Assembly (NCBI GenBank): GCA_020635015.1
Contig: JACKAP010000013.1
Location: 62,001 to 126,000 of the forward strand
DNA length: 64,000 nucleotides
Direction: 5' to 3'
Source: Calditrichia bacterium
GTDB lineage: Bacteria; Calditrichota; Calditrichia; RBG-13-44-9; J075
In this document: piece by piece, positions 16,825-25,337 of the stretch
How positions within the stretch are numbered: the first letter of the stretch is position 1
How the letters are laid out: each line of letters starts with the position of its first letter
Position numbers and translations under genes: made by a program
The notes under the pieces: model-generated
Told to the model about the DNA's origin: nothing
The model's database searches: none
Seen by the model: the letters and a program-made list of their open reading frames with translations, nothing else

Positions 16825-19131
16825 ATGAAACCATCGAAAGCCAGAAAGATTTCCGGCAGCATGTTCGAGAAGGATCAGTTGGTTCGTGGCCGGGTGTACC
16901 AGATTCTGCCCCATTTTGGGGTGCTGGTGCGGCTGGAAGACGGTGCGCATGGTTTTATCCGCAAGCGCGAACTCACCTGGGATAAGGGGAAGGTCGATCC
17001 GGGGAAAATTGTGCAGGTCGGGCAAAAAATCGAGGCGATCGTGCTGAATCGCGATCCGGAGACCGGAAGCCTGAGCCTGAGCCTCCGTCTGGTCGCGCAC
17101 GACCCCTGGAAAGCGGTCGACCGAAAATATTCTCTCGGAACAGAAGTGTACGGCACGGTGATCGGCATCTTGCCGGAGAATGGCGCATTTGTGGAAATGG
17201 AGCCGGGGGTGGAAGGATTCATACCGATCACCCAGATCCATCCGGAAAAAGAAGTCCGGGAGGTCGAGGATATCCTCTGGATCAATGACCGGGTGAAGGC
17301 GGTGGTAATCGGCATTGATCCGGCGCAGCGGCATATTCACCTGAGCATTAAAGAATACTTCGACAAAAAACGCCGCGACCGCATGGCGAAGAACACCCCG
17401 GGGCAGGGGGTCTCCTTAGAAGAAATTCTGGATGAAAAAACCCGTCAGCACCTGTACAAAATTGTCGATACCGGCCACCAGAGCAAAAAGAAGAACATTC
17501 AGCCGGGAAATATTAGCGATATCCTGGTGATCGACGATAATCCGGATTTTGGGGAACCGCTGTTGGAGTGGTTTGAAAATGCCGGTTACCGGGGAAAGTT
17601 GGCCCTGACCGGGGCGGAGGCGGTCGAGGCGGCCCTGGGGCATTCGTTCGATCTGATCATTCTGGATTCCCATTTGCCGGATACCAGCGGGATCCGGGTG
17701 GCCGAACGCTTTCAGGCGGAAGGGGTTACCGCACCGATCATTATGGTAACCGGCTATGAGTACGACCAGGATATGAAACGGGCCTCGGAAATCGGACTAT
17801 CGGTATGGTTTAAACCCTTCGATATCGAAGATCTTTGCGATATACTCCTGACCCTGGAAAAGACCGGAGAGCTTCCCGAGCTGTCCGATATCCAGCCCGG
17901 GCATGCACCCCAGTTGCCGCAGCCGGTGCCGGAACAAGGCGAACGCGAGGTGATGGTCGCCGATAACATTGCCGCGGTTCTGAAAGCACTCCGGGAGGAT
18001 CTGCCGGTGACGGCCGCTGCCTTGTTACGGATGAATGTGCGGAAGCAGGAAGTCTTTCTCGATGCAGCTGCGGGCGTGCCGGGTCTTTCACAGGAGCAGC
18101 ATCACAATCTGTATTTCAGCCCGGTGCGCGATGTGATCGAAACCGGGGAAATTCTCCTGGAAAATAAAATTCATGAACGGCGGTTCAAATATCTCTTAAA
18201 GTGGATCGATTTTGCCTCCTGCCTGGGGGTGCCGATTGCGGCGGTAAATCATGGCGAGCTTTACGGATTGTTCGTATTTCATGCCCAGCCGGATGCCTTT
18301 GATGCCAACAGCCGTTTACGGGTGCAGGCGGCGGCGACCCTGATCAGCGCCATCCTGGCGCGGGAGCAGAGCCGGGCGCAAATCCAGCAGGCGCAGATGT
18401 GGATTCTGAAAGGTCAGCTGGGCGCCGGCATTCTGCATGAGGTGCACAATCGGCTGGGAGGAGCGCTGATCCTCTCCGATCTGCTCGATGATGAACTGGC
18501 CTCGCTGGCCACGGAAGGGGATATGGACTGGGGCAGCGTCCGCGAATATCTGGAACAGATCTCCCAAAATCTGCATAAGACCTCCGACTCGGTCAAGCTT
18601 TTCCGCAAGCTGTCCCGGGAGGAGCGCTGGGAAGCGGTCGATCTCAACCGCGCTATCCGCCGCACCGTCGATCTCTTGCGGCCGATCGCCAACAAACATC
18701 AGGTACCGATCAAGATCGATGACGATCCGCAGATACCGATCCTGAACAGCATCGGCATCCGCCTGGAGCAGATTATCTGCAACATCACCATTAATGCGAT
18801 CGAGTGGATGACCCGGAAGCCGGAGGCCCTGTTAACCATCACCACGTGCTATGACCCGGCCGATGCCGCCTATCCGGTGACGATCCGTTTCCGGGATGCC
18901 GGGCCGGGGATCCATTTTGCCCAATTTGAGACTGTTTTTGAAATGGGCTATACCACCAAAGACAAAGGGACCGGTTTGGGGCTGTTTATCGCCCGGGGAT
19001 TGGCGGAGTCCGTCGGGGGGCGGGTCTGTGTGGCGGAAAGCACCATGTTTTCCGGCAGCACTTTTCTGGTGGAATTGCCTTTCATCACCGATATAACCGC
19101 CTTTAATGGCCAGGAGAGTCGTGATGAGTAA
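16825..19131 (+). CDS. Hybrid signalling protein: two S1 RNA-binding domains, receiver, GAF-like domain, histidine kinase
   Basis: About 768 residues. Residues 17-90 and 103-177 are two S1 (OB-fold) domains (VRGRVYQILPHFGVLVRLED with GFIRKREL; GTEVYGTVIGILPENGAFVE with GFIPITQIHP and HLSIKEYF), as in ribosomal protein S1. Residues 232-348 are a receiver with D237/D238, phospho-acceptor D281 (LILDSHLPDTSG order ILDSHLPD), VTGYE and FKPF. A GAF-like domain (about 380-520) leads to a kinase whose H-box is GILHEVHNRLGG (H538), with ATPase motifs NAIEW, RDAGPGI and GTGLGLFIARGL. S1 domains in a two-component protein are highly unusual and suggest an RNA or translation-linked input. The start at 16825 lacks a clear ribosome site. 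It overlaps the next kinase gene by 8 bases. Confidence 0.85.
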   Translation: MKPSKARKISGSMFEKDQLVRGRVYQILPHFGVLVRLEDGAHGFIRKRELTWDKGKVDPGKIVQVGQKIEAIVLNRDPETGSLSLSLRLVAHDPWKAVDRKYSLGTEVYGTVIGILPENGAFVEMEPGVEGFIPITQIHPEKEVREVEDILWINDRVKAVVIGIDPAQRHIHLSIKEYFDKKRRDRMAKNTPGQGVSLEEILDEKTRQHLYKIVDTGHQSKKKNIQPGNISDILVIDDNPDFGEPLLEWFENAGYRGKLALTGAEAVEAALGHSFDLIILDSHLPDTSGIRVAERFQAEGVTAPIIMVTGYEYDQDMKRASEIGLSVWFKPFDIEDLCDILLTLEKTGELPELSDIQPGHAPQLPQPVPEQGEREVMVADNIAAVLKALREDLPVTAAALLRMNVRKQEVFLDAAAGVPGLSQEQHHNLYFSPVRDVIETGEILLENKIHERRFKYLLKWIDFASCLGVPIAAVNHGELYGLFVFHAQPDAFDANSRLRVQAAATLISAILAREQSRAQIQQAQMWILKGQLGAGILHEVHNRLGGALILSDLLDDELASLATEGDMDWGSVREYLEQISQNLHKTSDSVKLFRKLSREERWEAVDLNRAIRRTVDLLRPIANKHQVPIKIDDDPQIPILNSIGIRLEQIICNITINAIEWMTRKPEALLTITTCYDPADAAYPVTIRFRDAGPGIHFAQFETVFEMGYTTKDKGTGLGLFIARGLAESVGGRVCVAESTMFSGSTFLVELPFITDITAFNGQESRDE

Positions 19132-22100
19132 GATCCGGGTATTGCTGGTAGACGACGAGGAGCTGTTCCGGAAACCGATGACCCGCTGGCTGGAGAAGAA
19201 AGGGTATCATGTCGATGCCTTTGCCAACGGCGATGACGCCATCGAACAGGTGCGGAGCGTAAACGGGAAATATGATGTGGCCCTGATCGATCAGGTGCTG
19301 GTGGAGGGCCGGGACGGCATTGAGACCATGAGCGTGATCATCCGCGAATACCCCCACATCGATGTGATTATTTTGACCGGCTGGGGAGAGAGCGATGACG
19401 GGCTGCGGGCGTTGCAGGCCGGGGCGTATCGTTATATCGCCAAGGGGGTGGAACAAGTTGAGATCGATATTCTGATCCGCAGCATCGCCGACTACAAGGC
19501 CATCCGCCAGAAGCTGGCCTCGGCAGAGAAAGAAAAAGAATGGCTGGGAACCCTGCTCAGCGTGACCCAGGCGATGCAGGCGCAGATGGGACAGAAGGAG
19601 CAAATTCTCAAAACCATCGCCCGGGCGGCCCGGGAATTGACCGATGCCGATTATTGTGCACTTTGGCTACGCGACCCTTCCAGCGGTCAATTCAAATTTA
19701 CCCCCTGTCGAAAAACCGATTTTTTCACCGATTCGCTGGAGCGTGCTGTCCGGCCGCTGGGAAAACAGATCCTGGCGCAGCAAAATCCGCTGACCATCGA
19801 CGATACCGCGGCCGATCACCGGGTTGAGCGGGCGCTGGTAGAAGCCGGGGTGTTATCCCTCTCCGGCGTGCCGGTCGGTCAGTCCGGCGTGCTCTATATC
19901 TTCGCCCAAAAAGAGCACATGTTCCGCCAGGATGCGGTCAAGGTCCTGGAAATGCTGGCCTCCCAGGCGGTGGTTGCGATCGAAAACGCCCATCTGCTGG
20001 AGGAGCGGAAAAAGCGGGTGGAGGTGCTGGAAAAACTCTGGGAAGTCGGTACCCGCCTGGCCCGCGCCGATAAGCCGCAGGAAGTGCTGCTGAAAATTGC
20101 CGAAGGGGCGCGGGAACTGTTTGAGGCGGATTCGGTGAGCATCTGGCCCTATAATGCGGCGCACCAGAATTATATCATGGAGCAAGTGGTTTGTCTGGGC
20201 ATCCATAAGAAGAACTTTCAGATGCTTTACAAAGAGCCGCATCCGGAAGGGGTGACGGCAACGATCATGCGCGAGGGATATATTTTTGTCGAGGATGTGG
20301 ACGATCCGGAAAATCGTTACGTCACCGAATCCGCCCGCAAAAAATTTCGCCAGATCGAATTGCAGAGCTTTGTCGGTATTAAACTGTCCACCAGCGATGA
20401 AGTGGTGGGGGTGTTATTTCTGAATTATCGTCAGCAGCGGGTATTCAATAAGGCTGAGGAAAATACCCTGAAAACCTATGCCGGACAGGCCGCCCAGGCC
20501 ATCAAAAATATCCGGCTGCTGCGCCAGTTGAACCGGGCGCTGGAGCAGTTGGAGGTGACGGCGGATTTTACCAAGATGCGCGATAACGGGAAACTGGAAG
20601 CCATGCTGAAACGGATGGTTGCCGGGCTGAAAGTGGTGCTGGAATGCGACGTCGTCACCCTTTATCGCTATGATGAAACCCACAATCGCATTATCGGCCA
20701 TGCCATGAATCAGGGGTTGCGGCATCAACGGACCCGCCGGGTGGAGGATATCAATCCCGATCTGTTGCTGGGGCAAATACTGAAGTTGAAGGAATATTAT
20801 GTTGACGATGTCGGCACGGTGGATATCCTCAACCGTGATTTTATTCGCCGGGAAGGTATTCACTCTTATGCCGGCATATCCCTGCGGGTTGGGCTGCATC
20901 CGGTGGGCATCCTGTTCATCAGCTACCGCAAACCTTATACCTTTACGGAGGATGATAAACATATCTTCCGTATTTTTGCCAACCAGGCCGCCATCACGAT
21001 TAATAATGGCCGGCTAATGGCCCGGCAGCAGGATCGTTTCGAATATTTCAAATCTCTCTACGAAGCCGGTAAGGTGATCACCAACTCCATTCATAAAGAT
21101 GAGATCATCAACAATTTGCTGGCTCACGCCCGGACCATCACCGGCATTTCCGGCGGGCAGGCGTTGTTTTCGCTCTTCTTTCAGTATGATGAAAATACCG
21201 GAAAAATGTCGATTACCCATGTTCATCCTCCGGATATCAAATCGGATATGGAGGAAAAAATCGGCACGGAATTCGACGTTCATAGCGGCATCGACGGCCA
21301 TATCGGCGTCTGCGGAAGGGCGGTGCTCAATCGGAAGGCGCTGCTGGTGGGGGATGTATCGAAAAATGATGACTACCTGCGTTATTCGGAGCAAACCTGC
21401 TCGGAGTTAGCCATTCCCCTGATGAACCGCGATAAAAACCAGATTGTCGGGGTGCTCAATGTCGAGCATTCCGAGGTGAACGGTCTGGATGCGTATGATA
21501 AAGATGCATTGCAGATGCTGGTATACCAGGCCGAGATCGCCATTCAGAATGCCGAGCAGTTCGAGGAACTGCGCCAGGTGCAGCAAGCGCTGACCGCCCG
21601 CACGGCGGTGGCGTTTATGGGGCTGGCCAGCTCTACCTGGCGGCATGAGGTGAACAAATTTGCCGGGGTTATCCGGGATTACAACACCTTGATGCAAAAG
21701 AGCCTTTTGAACGGAAGCCTGAAATATATTCCCTTCGTGCGCAAAAGAATCCGGAAAATCCAACCCTATCAGGAAACCATTGAGAAGATGGTCCGGCTGA
21801 TCCAGAAAACCCCGATTACCGCCCCGCTCTCCAGTGAGGAAGGTGTCGAGTGCATCCAGGCCAACGACCTGATCCGGGAACGGATCATCCGCTTGCTGGA
21901 AACCCGGGAAGTGCTGCGGGATGCAGCCGATATTCAGGTCGATTGGCAACTGCAGTTGCCGGATGACGCCCGGGTGCGGGTGAGCCGGGCCTGGATGCGC
22001 CGGGCGATTGATGTGCTGTTCTATAATGCCTGTGAAGCGATGGAAAAGTCCGATATCAAAAAACTGACCATTAAGACCTATCTGGATCGGCAGCAGGCCG

Positions 22101-22312
22101 TTATGTCGATTGCCGATACCGGCAGCGGTATCCCGCCGGCCATCCAGCGGAAGCTCTTTCAGGCGAAAATTTCCAAGCAGGAAGGGGAAAGAGGCGCCGG
22201 GATGGGACTTTTGCTCTCACAGCTGATCGTGCAAACCTACCAGGGAGAGATCAAGCTCATTTCCACCGGCGAAAGCGGAACGGAAATGGGAATTTTTTTA
22301 CCACTGCAATAA
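19124..22312 (+). CDS. Receiver plus four GAF domains plus histidine-kinase ATPase
   Basis: About 1062 residues from the ATG at 19124 (AGGAGA upstream), overlapping the preceding gene by 8 bases, which implies translational coupling. Residues 1-120 are a receiver (VLLVDDEELF, acceptor Asp in ALIDQVLVEGRDG, ILTGW, IAKGV). Four successive GAF domains (about 155-300, 305-465, 490-645 and 655-820) follow, separated by helical linkers. The kinase core has an H-box-like WRHEVNKFAGVI (H841) in place of a standard HisKA, an N-box FYNACEAM, G1 DTGSGIP and G2 GAGMGLLLSQ. GAF arrays usually bind small molecules or sense redox or light; no bilin-type Cys pattern stands out. The partner receivers downstream are likely phosphotransfer targets. 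Confidence 0.87.
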   Translation: MSKIRVLLVDDEELFRKPMTRWLEKKGYHVDAFANGDDAIEQVRSVNGKYDVALIDQVLVEGRDGIETMSVIIREYPHIDVIILTGWGESDDGLRALQAGAYRYIAKGVEQVEIDILIRSIADYKAIRQKLASAEKEKEWLGTLLSVTQAMQAQMGQKEQILKTIARAARELTDADYCALWLRDPSSGQFKFTPCRKTDFFTDSLERAVRPLGKQILAQQNPLTIDDTAADHRVERALVEAGVLSLSGVPVGQSGVLYIFAQKEHMFRQDAVKVLEMLASQAVVAIENAHLLEERKKRVEVLEKLWEVGTRLARADKPQEVLLKIAEGARELFEADSVSIWPYNAAHQNYIMEQVVCLGIHKKNFQMLYKEPHPEGVTATIMREGYIFVEDVDDPENRYVTESARKKFRQIELQSFVGIKLSTSDEVVGVLFLNYRQQRVFNKAEENTLKTYAGQAAQAIKNIRLLRQLNRALEQLEVTADFTKMRDNGKLEAMLKRMVAGLKVVLECDVVTLYRYDETHNRIIGHAMNQGLRHQRTRRVEDINPDLLLGQILKLKEYYVDDVGTVDILNRDFIRREGIHSYAGISLRVGLHPVGILFISYRKPYTFTEDDKHIFRIFANQAAITINNGRLMARQQDRFEYFKSLYEAGKVITNSIHKDEIINNLLAHARTITGISGGQALFSLFFQYDENTGKMSITHVHPPDIKSDMEEKIGTEFDVHSGIDGHIGVCGRAVLNRKALLVGDVSKNDDYLRYSEQTCSELAIPLMNRDKNQIVGVLNVEHSEVNGLDAYDKDALQMLVYQAEIAIQNAEQFEELRQVQQALTARTAVAFMGLASSTWRHEVNKFAGVIRDYNTLMQKSLLNGSLKYIPFVRKRIRKIQPYQETIEKMVRLIQKTPITAPLSSEEGVECIQANDLIRERIIRLLETREVLRDAADIQVDWQLQLPDDARVRVSRAWMRRAIDVLFYNACEAMEKSDIKKLTIKTYLDRQQAVMSIADTGSGIPPAIQRKLFQAKISKQEGERGAGMGLLLSQLIVQTYQGEIKLISTGESGTEMGIFLPLQ

Positions 22313-22552
22313 TACGTAAAACCGAATATGTGCAGGTCGCGTATGAACAACTGAGCCTGTCGGGAAGATGCGGTGCGGTATCGAATTTTAAACCGCTTTT
22401 GTGATATTTGCATTATTCGCGCAACCTGCTTTGTCTTAGATTGTATCCGTCAGACGGAAACAAATATATCAGCGAACTGCTGCTTGCTAAATTGCCCGGC
22501 GTAATGGGAGGCAGTTTCGCTATAATTTATTTTTCTATTATTTTTTTGAATA

Positions 22553-22993
22553 ATGTTCCTTACTTTCTTCAAAAAGGCAGACGCTGTTAAACGCGCTTCC
22601 CCAAAGCTGCGCCGAGAAGGGCCGGAGCATCCCGGCAAATGGAAGCTTCTCTCGCTGGGGGGAGACCGCTTGTGGAACCATATCTTGTTGCAAGCGGTTG
22701 CCGATCAAGCAGATCTTACTGTCATGCCGATAGATGCTTTTGAGCAGGGACTTTCGAGCGAATTTGACTTGATTGTTCTCGATGCAAGCGATACGCAAAT
22801 CGGGCATATCCGAAGGATGGTTGCAGATATGCGCCTGGCCCGGGCGGATGCCATCATCGTTGTTGCATTTGCGGCACCGGGCTGGAGGGCAGTGCGGGAA
22901 GTCTTCATTGCAGGCGCGTCCGATTTTGTGGAAAAGATTCCCGATGTGTCATACTTACGGCAACAATTATTTTCCCATATCCATTTACAGTGA
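22553..22993 (+). CDS. Small degenerate receiver-like protein
   Basis: 146 residues. After a basic N-terminus the fold pattern is that of a receiver: LLSLGGD as beta-1, FDLIVLDASD as beta-3 with a retained Asp at the phospho-acceptor position, AIIVVAF as beta-4 and GASDFVEKIPD as beta-5/Lys region. The beta-1 acidic pair is missing and the Thr/Ser after beta-4 is changed, so phosphorylation is doubtful. It may be a pseudo-receiver that binds the kinases allosterically. The start is uncertain: the ATG at 22553 has no visible ribosome site. A 240-bp gap without any recognisable gene precedes it and probably holds a promoter for the three receiver genes. Confidence 0.6.
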   Translation: MFLTFFKKADAVKRASPKLRREGPEHPGKWKLLSLGGDRLWNHILLQAVADQADLTVMPIDAFEQGLSSEFDLIVLDASDTQIGHIRRMVADMRLARADAIIVVAFAAPGWRAVREVFIAGASDFVEKIPDVSYLRQQLFSHIHLQ

Positions 22994-23007
22994 TCGGAAA
23001 GCTCGCG

Positions 23008-23592
23008 ATGAAAAAAGTAACCATACTTCTCGCCGATAACGATCAGGATTTTTTGAAAGCCCGCCAGAAGATTCTTCAGGCGGAGGGATATGAGGTGGTG
23101 CTGGCATCTAAGCCCGAGGATGCGGTACAGATTCTCCAGAATGATGACATTGCCCTGGCGGTGGTCGATTTGCGCCTGGAAGACGATGAGGATGACGCCG
23201 ATATGAGCGGGCTGGCGCTGATCCGCCGGGTGGCGCCGAAGATACCGAAAATTCTGCTGACCGGGCATCCGACCATCGAAGTGACCCGGCGTGCGCTGAA
23301 GGGGTATTACGACCAGGCGCCGGCGGCAGTGGACATGCTGTCAAAAAGCGACGATCCGGAAAATTTCCTGCGGGCCGTTTCCCAGGCGTTGGAGAAACAT
23401 GTCACCCACCGGCAGCGCCGGGCGCTCTGGCTGAAAATCTCGGTGGCGATACTGATCCTGATGGTCATCATCTCTTTCTTCCTGGTCGTGGTGCTGAATA
23501 GAGGCGTCCAGGAAGTCTTTATTACCATTTTGAGCGCCCTCGCATTGGAAATTGTCGCCGCTTTGGTGGTGAGATTTACCCTGGAAAAGTAG
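23008..23592 (+). CDS. Receiver domain with C-terminal two-helix membrane domain
   Basis: About 194 residues from the ATG at 23008 (GGAAAG 6 bases upstream); a GTG at 22990 would overlap the previous gene. Residues 1-130 are a receiver (TILLADNDQDF, acceptor Asp in AVVDLRLEDDEDDADMSG, LLTGHPT, LSKSDDP). An acidic insertion after the acceptor strand is characteristic and shared with the next gene. Residues 137-194 contain two membrane helices (ISVAILILMVIISFFLVVVL and ITILSALALEIVAALVVRF) in a hairpin. No DNA-binding output domain is present, so phosphorylation would act at the membrane. Functionally it looks like an effector or adaptor of the kinase cassette. I cannot assign the membrane domain to a named family with certainty. 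Confidence 0.8.
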   Translation: MKKVTILLADNDQDFLKARQKILQAEGYEVVLASKPEDAVQILQNDDIALAVVDLRLEDDEDDADMSGLALIRRVAPKIPKILLTGHPTIEVTRRALKGYYDQAPAAVDMLSKSDDPENFLRAVSQALEKHVTHRQRRALWLKISVAILILMVIISFFLVVVLNRGVQEVFITILSALALEIVAALVVRFTLEK

Positions 23593-23616
23593 TAGGCTGT
23601 GCCTTGGGAGAGATCT

Positions 23617-24018
23617 TTGGATAAAGTGTTGCTGGTCGATAATGACCGTGAATTCTTAGCCGCCCGCCGGAAAATCCTGGAAATGCATGGGTATGAAGTG
23701 CATATCGCAGAAACCCCGGATAGTGCCCTGCAAATGTTGGGCGCCATCTCTTTAGCTCTGGCCGTGATCGATCTGCGGCTGGAGGATGATCTGGATGAAA
23801 ATGATTACAGCGGCCTGAACCTGATCCAAAAAGCCCCCTCCCGGATACCCAAGATCCTGACCACCGGTTTCCCAACCGTAGAGCTGGCGCGCCGCGCGTT
23901 GAAAGGTTATCACGCCTACACCTCACTGGCGCTGGATATTGTGGCCAAGACGGATTCGCCCCAGGCTTTCCTGGCGTCGGTGAACGAGGCTATTCAGCGT
24001 GGAAAGTCTCTGAAATAA
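23617..24018 (+). CDS. Stand-alone receiver protein, paralogue of the upstream membrane receiver
   Basis: About 133 residues. I favour the TTG at 23617 because GGGAGAG lies 4 bases upstream and the product then starts MDKVLLVDND, like its paralogue; a GTG at 23599 is the alternative. The receiver is complete: LLVDNDREF, acceptor Asp in AVIDLRLEDDLDENDYSG, LTTGFPT and VAKTDSP. The acidic insertion and the RRALKGY motif are shared with the protein encoded just upstream, pointing to gene duplication, but this copy lacks the membrane hairpin. A soluble receiver beside a membrane-tethered one could act as a phosphate sink or competitor. It ends the cassette; no terminator is evident. Confidence 0.75.
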   Translation: MDKVLLVDNDREFLAARRKILEMHGYEVHIAETPDSALQMLGAISLALAVIDLRLEDDLDENDYSGLNLIQKAPSRIPKILTTGFPTVELARRALKGYHAYTSLALDIVAKTDSPQAFLASVNEAIQRGKSLK

Positions 24019-24064
24019 TATCTCCTGCCCCAATCACGCCATCTGCGTTCTACTTTATCTACAG

Positions 24065-24631
24065 TTATCTATTTTTGATGCCCTGCGGAATTTTCTCCGC
24101 CGGGATCAGCTGGTCCAGCTTGCCCAGCGAATACATGGCCTGCGCCAGGGGACCGACGCTGTTTTCCGGCAGCTCATTATCAACGGCCGGCAGTTGCTTC
24201 AGGTAGGCGATCATGGCGGCGAGATCTTCGTTGCCGAGTTCGAAATATTGGTCGGAGGGCATCAGCAGCAGGGGCCGGCCGCTGCGGTGGATGCCGTGGC
24301 GGATGGCCCGCACCCAGTCGGTGTCGCTGTTAAGCGATTGCACCCCGCCTTTGCCGCCGGTGAGGTTGCTGGCGCTGATCTTTCCCATGCGCAGGTCCTC
24401 GCTGATCCGCTTCCCGGCGAGGTCGGCTCCGTGGCATTCGGCACAGTGGTACGCCTCGACCAGCTGCCGTCCCTGCTCGACCGTCACGGGGTCGGCCGGG
24501 ATCGCCAGGGTTTCAACCTCCAGCGGATAGATTCGCCCGGTATGATAATGGGTGATGATGGTGAAAGTGAGGGTGGCCAGCAGCAGCAGGCCGATCACCG
24601 GATAGAGCACATAATCGCCGTAAAACTTCAT
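24065..24631 (-). CDS. Membrane-anchored monoheme cytochrome c
   Basis: 188 residues. A single N-terminal helix (VIGLLLLATLTFTIITHY) anchors a periplasmic class I cytochrome c domain with one heme motif CAECH (AYHCAECHGADLAGK) and a probable distal Met ligand in LLLMPSDQYFEL, followed by DLAAMIAYLKQLP, the usual C-terminal helix of this family. It resembles the mono- and diheme c-type subunits found with alcohol dehydrogenases or in nitrate/DMSO respiratory chains. No redox partner gene is adjacent. It is convergent with the receiver cassette. The start at 24631 gives a short cytoplasmic N-terminus. Confidence 0.88.
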   Translation of the reverse strand: MKFYGDYVLYPVIGLLLLATLTFTIITHYHTGRIYPLEVETLAIPADPVTVEQGRQLVEAYHCAECHGADLAGKRISEDLRMGKISASNLTGGKGGVQSLNSDTDWVRAIRHGIHRSGRPLLLMPSDQYFELGNEDLAAMIAYLKQLPAVDNELPENSVGPLAQAMYSLGKLDQLIPAEKIPQGIKNR

Positions 24632-24852
24632 CCGTCTACTCCTTTAGAAAAACAATCCCTGAGGCCCGGCACGGCCGCTTAGCCGGCCGCGCGCCGGAGC
24701 ATTTGAAAACGCGAATATGGCACAGCGCGTTACCGTTTTCAATAGAACGGATGGACTATTCTTTAACGCATATACTCAATGGAGGATAAAATTCTGATAG
24801 TGTTAAACAAATTATGCTCGATTTTGAACTCACCCCCGGTCCCTTTTTGGGA

Positions 24853-25162
24853 AAGCTCATCTTTACTAGCCCCGGCAGGGGCGTCCCAAGTCAGCACCGG
24901 CTGCAAGCCGGTGCTGATGACGGTCATTCAAAGATGTTGAGCCCCGGGCAGGGGCGGTCCCAAGGCGTGATGGCATTGGGGTCCGGGAATGTCCTGCGAA
25001 ACGGCAGGTAGCTTGATATCGGTATTTGGATCGGCCCATTGATGCGGCGCCGGTTTGGGACCACCCCTGGCGGGGCTCAGATAGGTGGGGTGGCTTTGTG
25101 CCACCGGCCTGTGGCCGGTGTTGACTTGGGACGCCCCTGCCGGGGCTAGTAAAGATGAGCTT
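24853..25162. repeat. Nested inverted-repeat element with 48-bp arms
   Basis: Bases 24853-24900 and 25115-25162 are inverted repeats of 48 bp with one mismatch (core AGCCCCGGCAGGGGCGTCCC). Inside lies a second inverted pair, about 24938-24963 against 25055-25080 (TGAGCCCC...GGTCCCAA type). Each outer arm also leads into its own hairpin (GCACCGGCTGCAAGCCGGTG). A related stretch is at 31647-31780. The element fills much of the 706-bp gap between the cytochrome c and macrodomain genes. It has MITE or REP-doublet geometry; no protein is encoded. Confidence 0.8.
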
Positions 25163-25247
25163 CGCAAGAGAAGTGGCGGGGGGGATGAGTTGAAAGTCTG
25201 CAGAATCATTACAGTCAGCATTACGGATTTAACACTACCAAATTCTA

Positions 25248-25271
25248 TTGCATGGAGTATGCTCCATGCAA
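25248..25271 (-). terminator. Possible terminator hairpin after the Nudix-macrodomain operon
   Basis: A perfect 10-bp stem (TTGCATGGAG/CTCCATGCAA) with a 4-base loop lies about 70 bases past the macrodomain stop. The following bases on the minus strand are only moderately T-rich, so the call is tentative. Confidence 0.4.
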
Positions 25272-25337
25272 CAGTTTTCCGTATTACACGGCTATCAGTA
25301 AGAACGAGCAAATTTTGGAGGAATTGGATCGCCAGCT

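Noticed and set aside
22408..22590. A 60-codon frame before the degenerate receiver gene
   Set aside because: No ribosome site or family pattern; it overlaps the start of the receiver-like gene in another frame.
24814..25011. A 65-codon frame in the gap after the cytochrome c gene
   Set aside because: It is built from the nested inverted-repeat element and has no protein-like features.
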